From the NCBI GenBank assembly GCA_029558215.1, contig JAKQFZ010000144.1, positions 1 through 6,625 of the forward strand: a stretch of DNA of 6,625 nucleotides, read 5' to 3'. Below, one piece after another: positions 6,412-6,625 of this stretch. The stretch comes from Candidatus Omnitrophota bacterium (GTDB lineage: Bacteria; Hinthialibacterota; Hinthialibacteria; JAKQFZ01). The notes under the pieces were generated by a model. That model was given only the letters and a program-made list of their open reading frames with translations, made no database searches and was not told the DNA's origin. Numbering within the stretch: the stretch's first letter is position 1; the number at the start of each line of letters is the position of its first letter. Position numbers and translations under genes: made by a program.

Positions 6412-6601
6412 GAGCAGGTTAGCGCCTGCGGGCGCGTGGGCTATGCCCACTCCCTTGGACGATTGATCGGTATATGACAGGCCGCTGTCGGACTCAGTGT
6501 CACGAGGAGCAGATTAGCACCTGCAGGCGCGTGGGCTATGCCCACTCCTTTGGACGATTGCTCGGTGAATGACACGCCGCTGTCGGACTCAGTGTAGCGA
6601 G
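6412..6601. repeat. Two tandem copies of a 95-bp hairpin-rich direct repeat
   Basis: Copy 1 (6412-6506) and copy 2 (6507-6601) align without gaps and differ at 10 positions (about 89% identity). Each contains GTGGGC-TAT-GCCCAC, a perfect 6-bp hairpin (6436-6450 and 6531-6545) preserved in both copies. Just before it is a second hairpin: GCGCC-TGCG-GGCGC at 6422-6435, which in copy 2 (6517-6530) has one changed base that would be a G-U pair in a minus-strand RNA. A third, weaker one is GACAG-GCCG-CTGTC at 6476-6489, with one mismatch in copy 2. The period is not a multiple of three, so it is not protein-coding. The array begins 7 nt after the psd stop and ends just before a possible start codon at 6610. 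No T-run follows the hairpins. The function is unknown; an intergenic repeat family or an RNA element is possible. Confidence 0.9.
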
Positions 6602-6609
6602 GAGATGGC

Positions 6610-6625
6610 ATGAAGGCTCTAGTCC
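6610..6625 (+). CDS. Possible start of a further gene (first five codons only)
   Basis: ATGAAGGCTCTAGTC encodes MKALV and is preceded by GAGGAG (6599-6604) at a 5-nt spacing, a good ribosome-binding site. The window ends at once, so no family can be named. An MKALV start occurs in unrelated proteins such as nucleotidyltransferases, alcohol dehydrogenases and epimerases. The Shine-Dalgarno straddles the end of the second 95-bp repeat. Confidence 0.4.

Noticed and set aside
5932..6450. A 172-codon open frame on the minus strand
   Set aside because: It is antisense to psd and starts inside the repeat hairpin. The plus-strand protein has the conserved family motifs.
6412..6450. Intrinsic terminator for psd
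   Set aside because: The hairpins are GC-rich but no T-run follows on either side.
6412..6601. CRISPR array
   Set aside because: There are only two units, directly adjacent, with no unique spacers, and the 95-bp length is far above CRISPR repeats.

Overview
The window reads as chromosomal DNA from a diderm (Gram-negative-type) bacterium. Evidence for two membranes is a GspA/GspB-like pair, each with a long linker between membrane and periplasm, plus a GspG-like pseudopilin and a phosphatidylserine decarboxylase. The pseudopilin type (GFTLIELLIVVAIIGILAAIA start, SYGPDR and YDPTNGTVS motifs near the C-terminus) resembles the many pseudopilins of little-cultured lineages such as Sumerlaeota, Hydrogenedentota or Planctomycetes-like groups. 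That placement is an impression from memory and is not tested here.

Layout. Most of the window is on the minus strand. Read in the direction of transcription: a pseudopilin gene (5485-4865) with a strong Shine-Dalgarno and its own intrinsic terminator; then a compact cluster of type III pantothenate kinase coaX (4675-3866), a GspA/ExeA-like AAA ATPase with a peptidoglycan-binding domain (3890-1839), a GspB-like protein (1842-1174), an unrecognised winged-helix-like protein (1177-572), and the N-terminal 167 codons of mnmE (501-1), which runs off the left edge. The first four genes of the cluster overlap by 25, 4 and 4 nt and mnmE follows after a 70-nt gap, so one transcript is likely. On the plus strand are a phosphatidylserine decarboxylase-family gene (5716-6405), two copies of a 95-bp hairpin-rich direct repeat (6412-6601), and what may be the first five codons of another gene at 6610.

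How they fit together. GspA and GspB form the inner-membrane complex that, in type II secretion, helps the secretin assemble through the peptidoglycan. The pseudopilin next door belongs to the same kind of machine, although the terminator shows it is a separate transcription unit. CoaX (coenzyme A synthesis) and MnmE (tRNA wobble-uridine modification) are housekeeping genes that share the cluster. No mobile element, CRISPR array, tRNA or rRNA was seen. The points most worth a second look are the tandem 95-bp repeat, the altered catalytic-histidine motif of the decarboxylase, the enlarged GspA, and the unidentified protein between gspB and mnmE.
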